From positions 186,001-250,000 of the forward strand of contig NZ_JAKFYR010000001.1 in assembly GCF_022554085.1 (NCBI RefSeq): DNA of 64,000 bases, in the 5' to 3' direction. Shown here one piece after another: positions 61,501 through 64,000 of the stretch (its first letter is position 1; each line of letters starts with the position of its first letter). The notes beneath the pieces were generated by a model, which saw only the letters and a program-made list of their open reading frames with translations, was not told the origin of the DNA and made no database searches. Both the position numbers and the translations under genes were made by a program. This DNA is from Rhodococcus sp. CH91 (GTDB lineage: Bacteria > Actinomycetota > Actinomycetes > Mycobacteriales > Mycobacteriaceae).

Positions 61501-62110
61501 CCGTGCCGGGCTGCGTCGGATCGGCGAGGAGCTGGAGAAGGCCGATCACCTGGCCGAAGAGGTAACGCTGCGAGTACCAGGCGTTGATCAGCTGGTCGCC
61601 GTAGGTGAGGATCTCGCGATCGTCGACCTCGTCGAGGATCGCCTCGACGATGTGGTTGAGGCTCTCGCGCACCTCGCTGGTGACCCCGCTGATCTCCTCG
61701 ATCGGCACGGGACCGGCCTGCATCTTGGCGTAGAGCGACTGCGCGGAGGCAGCGGTACGGCTCAGATCGGAGGTCACCGCCGGATCGAGCTCCGGGTTCT
61801 CCGTGACCGTGGCGATCGTGCCGAAGGCGTCACCGAGCCGCGCCATCTCTTCGGGAGTCACCGTTCCGGCGGCAGCGCTGGCCGTAGCGGTGGCGAACGC
61901 CGTCGAGAACTCGACGATGTCCGGCACGGCTGCGACCTGGTCGGCGGCCGAGGAGAAGTGAACAGCGTTGCTGAGTTCGTTCTCGACCCGGAGACCACCG
62001 AGGACCATGGCCACGGTCACAGGGACAGCGAGAACGGCAGTGACCTTCCTGCGAAGACCCCACCCCTCGATGTTCCACCACCGCTGCCGAGGCGGCGACT
62101 TGTCACTCAT
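58523..62110 (-). CDS. cvnA: Conservon sensor-kinase-like protein CvnA, long form
   Basis: An 1195-residue sensor. An N-terminal helix (residues 24-42), an extracellular NIT-like helical domain (about 45-300), a second helix ([19 protein letters not shown]) and HAMP ([10 protein letters not shown]...) are followed by a dimerisation-like helix [20 protein letters not shown] and a GHKL ATPase domain (N-box [36 protein letters not shown]). The residues from about 640 to 1195 are disordered. They hold six EQPRV-type pentads, four RSDLPQ repeats, about ten [13 protein letters not shown] modules, and a conserved end. NIT domains respond to nitrate or nitrite in other proteins, so the ligand here is only inferred. 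ATG at 62110 follows GGAAGGAGAGC. Confidence 0.93.
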   Translation of the reverse strand: MSDKSPPRQRWWNIEGWGLRRKVTAVLAVPVTVAMVLGGLRVENELSNAVHFSSAADQVAAVPDIVEFSTAFATATASAAAGTVTPEEMARLGDAFGTIATVTENPELDPAVTSDLSRTAASAQSLYAKMQAGPVPIEEISGVTSEVRESLNHIVEAILDEVDDREILTYGDQLINAWYSQRYLFGQVIGLLQLLADPTQPGTALVSASGAELAMLDLLARSYPMADTQISELRAGVQERADMVAAAGEGPIPILNLRASLLNSVDIYGGIIDEASTRVSTSVQDRAAETRSAALRDTAIVLAALLAALVLALLVSRSLVGPIRRLRYGTLKVARQELPEAIDRIKVGDNIEDIEFTRVPVHTTEEIGQLARAVDDMHGQALRLAGEQAHLRLQISDMFETLARRSKSLVEQQLGLIERLEYEEKDPARLESLFRLDHLAARMRRNGDNLLILSGTRMRRGHSAPVQLGDILRAAMSEVEDYQRVQIGSTPDGALSGAVATDIVHLLAELVDNSLRASPPDSNVTFSFARAVDGGLLVEIADRGIGIPADELDIINQRLAKGGEVGPDTARHMGLFVVSRLAERHGLTVRLRPTFDTARNPGITASVHIPDVLLVSPLALSHTGPQPRIEAEPEEHSAPQALAAPAARPSLPAAEDDQDHFSSSPARPEWAEQPRVEQPRVEQPRVEQPRGEQPRVEQPRVEQPAEMYANDYGSRSGATEAKPSYVSERPEEPKRESGRTEFTPPPAPVSRDLGPSGLPQRRPGGTPGLPTRQPGETPGLPTPPPQQPQPRRIEPDAAAAFASALPPRGARRAPEDTQGHHSSSDGRNGSASRPDAESERQEGFTGLPQRRPGTTPGISSPSTESTRAPQHDSGSFRAPQQSSAQQAPAPQQQSAPSGLPQRRPGSTPGLPNRGAGSSPSIQHNRHQSPAAPPANGETSGRSDLPQRSDLPQRSDLPQRSDLPQRAPQQRPHGGEQPQGATRGLPQRRPGSTPGLPRRQPGSTPGLPPRPAAASTGPESGTAASASGPSVADGGSISPHSDAQQAARHRYRTNSAKTASFFQPRPDLASARPQPANTPIFTTMMSDWLVDPTSLPEDRRKREWRSVADAGWEAAQRASEAPVEEHTTAGLPRRAPGERLVPGAVRAPATGELQTTIRRRDPEAIRANLSRHQQGVRNGRASANFSNRENDEQGVR
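59215..59292 (-). repeat. 18-bp tandem repeats in cvnA
   Basis: Four tandem 18-base units of the form GCAGATCCGAACGCTGCG (plus strand) encode RSDLPQ repeats in the CvnA tail. The units are near identical, so copy number may vary between strains. Confidence 0.85.
60001..60090 (-). repeat. 15-bp tandem repeats in cvnA
   Basis: Six tandem 15-base units (plus strand CTGCTCGACGCGCGG with small changes) encode EQPRV-type pentapeptides in the CvnA tail, adjacent to the ATPase domain. Confidence 0.88.
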
Positions 62111-62477
62111 GGATTACAGCTCTCCTTCCACCCCGTTCGCGCCAGGCGACGAGCACCAGCCGGCACTGCACTCCGATGAGCGCGTTTTCGATCGAATGCA
62201 GTCGAACGAGACGTTTCGGGTGAGGGCACCATAGCGGGACATACAGCGGATACGGAAGAGAGGTTCTGTTCCGCCTCCGTGTGCTGCTGCCCTGGCCCCC
62301 TGGTCGGCAGCCACACATACAAATGGCCGATAGGAGTGTACTCACGGGTAAGGAGGAAGGCTAACGGCGTCTCGGAGCCTTCTTCTCACGGCCGTGCGCC
62401 CCCGCTGTGAAATTTGACACAGCAGGGGCGCACGGGTCGTTCTCGCAGACGCACAGCAGTGCGCACTGCGGTGGTCG
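62111..62477. promoter_or_regulatory. Intergenic region between gyrB and cvnA
   Basis: A gap of 367 bases holds no convincing gene. It must contain the cvnA promoter and the gyrB 3' flank. The hairpin at 62392-62435 lies on the gyrB side. I see no clear -35/-10 pair or operator in the rest. Confidence 0.6.
62392..62435. terminator. Long hairpin downstream of gyrB
   Basis: Two 18-base arms (62392-62409 and 62418-62435) pair with one mismatch around AAATTTGA, 43 bases after the gyrB stop. No U-tract follows on the minus strand. It probably ends the gyrB transcript or protects its 3' end. Confidence 0.65.

Positions 62478-64000
<1,523 letters not shown>

Overview
This window is high-GC actinobacterial DNA, almost certainly from a Rhodococcus or a close relative in the Mycobacteriales. 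Gene order from the right end to about 23.8 kb is that of the origin-proximal region of mycobacteria, read on the opposite strand: gyrB, gyrA, a DUF3566 gene, tRNA-Ile, tRNA-Ala, cwsA, ppiA, a PH-domain gene, crgA, a DUF881 gene, trpG, pknB, pknA, pbpA, rodA, pstP, fhaB, fhaA, tRNA-Leu. The replication origin should lie just beyond the right edge. A near-consensus parS (ParB-binding) site at 49504-49519 fits this. The species cannot be fixed from the sequence alone.

Region 1-10.3 kb is catabolic. A minus-strand operon encodes a 3Fe-4S ferredoxin, a mycofactocin-type short-chain dehydrogenase, an aldehyde dehydrogenase and a cytochrome P450 (cut by the window edge). Next to it are a TetR regulator, a class III CoA-transferase, a zinc-ribbon/OB-fold protein fused to an Ltp/SCP-x-like thiolase, an APH-family kinase-like protein and a WS/DGAT wax-ester/triacylglycerol synthase. 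Together these suggest hydroxylation, stepwise oxidation to an acid, CoA activation and C-C cleavage of an unidentified hydrophobic substrate. Region 10.5-14.6 kb is a sulfonate-type ABC importer with an FMNH2-dependent DszA/NtaA-family monooxygenase encoded inside the operon.

Region 14.6-23.8 kb holds a SRAP (HMCES/YedK) DNA-crosslink protein, a GT87 mannosyltransferase, an AcuI-like reductase, a complete copper-efflux operon (csoR, copZ, a secreted His-rich protein, copA) with a clear CsoR operator, an HxlR regulator divergent from a SnoaL-like protein, a DHFR-like reductase, and tRNA-Leu(CAG). Region 24-34.2 kb is the Ser/Thr phosphorylation and cell-wall operon (fhaA; fhaB-pstP-rodA-pbpA-pknA-pknB), tightly coupled by start/stop overlaps and closed by a strong terminator. 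Region 34.2-38.6 kb carries trpG, DUF881, crgA, PH-domain, rhomboid, ppiA and cwsA genes.

Region 38.5-50 kb is extra relative to the mycobacterial order. It has a VLCAD-like acyl-CoA dehydrogenase, a secreted LIP-family lipase, a membrane-anchored actin/Hsp70-like protein, a cassette of membrane protein, PCu(A)C copper chaperone, Tat-exported DyP peroxidase and R2-like ligand-binding oxidase, an ABC exporter with its TetR regulator, the parS site, a methyltransferase and the tRNA-Ala/tRNA-Ile pair, which flanks a 33-codon DLW-39-like gene.

The most unusual part is 54.4-62.1 kb. A complete conservon-type signalling operon (a 1195-residue sensor-kinase-like CvnA, Roadblock CvnB, DUF742 CvnC, small GTPase CvnD) sits between gyrA and gyrB and continues directly into three consecutive MHYT-type membrane sensor genes. 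The first of these overlaps the GTPase gene by one base and has lost most of the MHYT metal-ligand residues; the other two are intact. This looks like a gas- or copper-responsive membrane signalling module that I do not know to be described.
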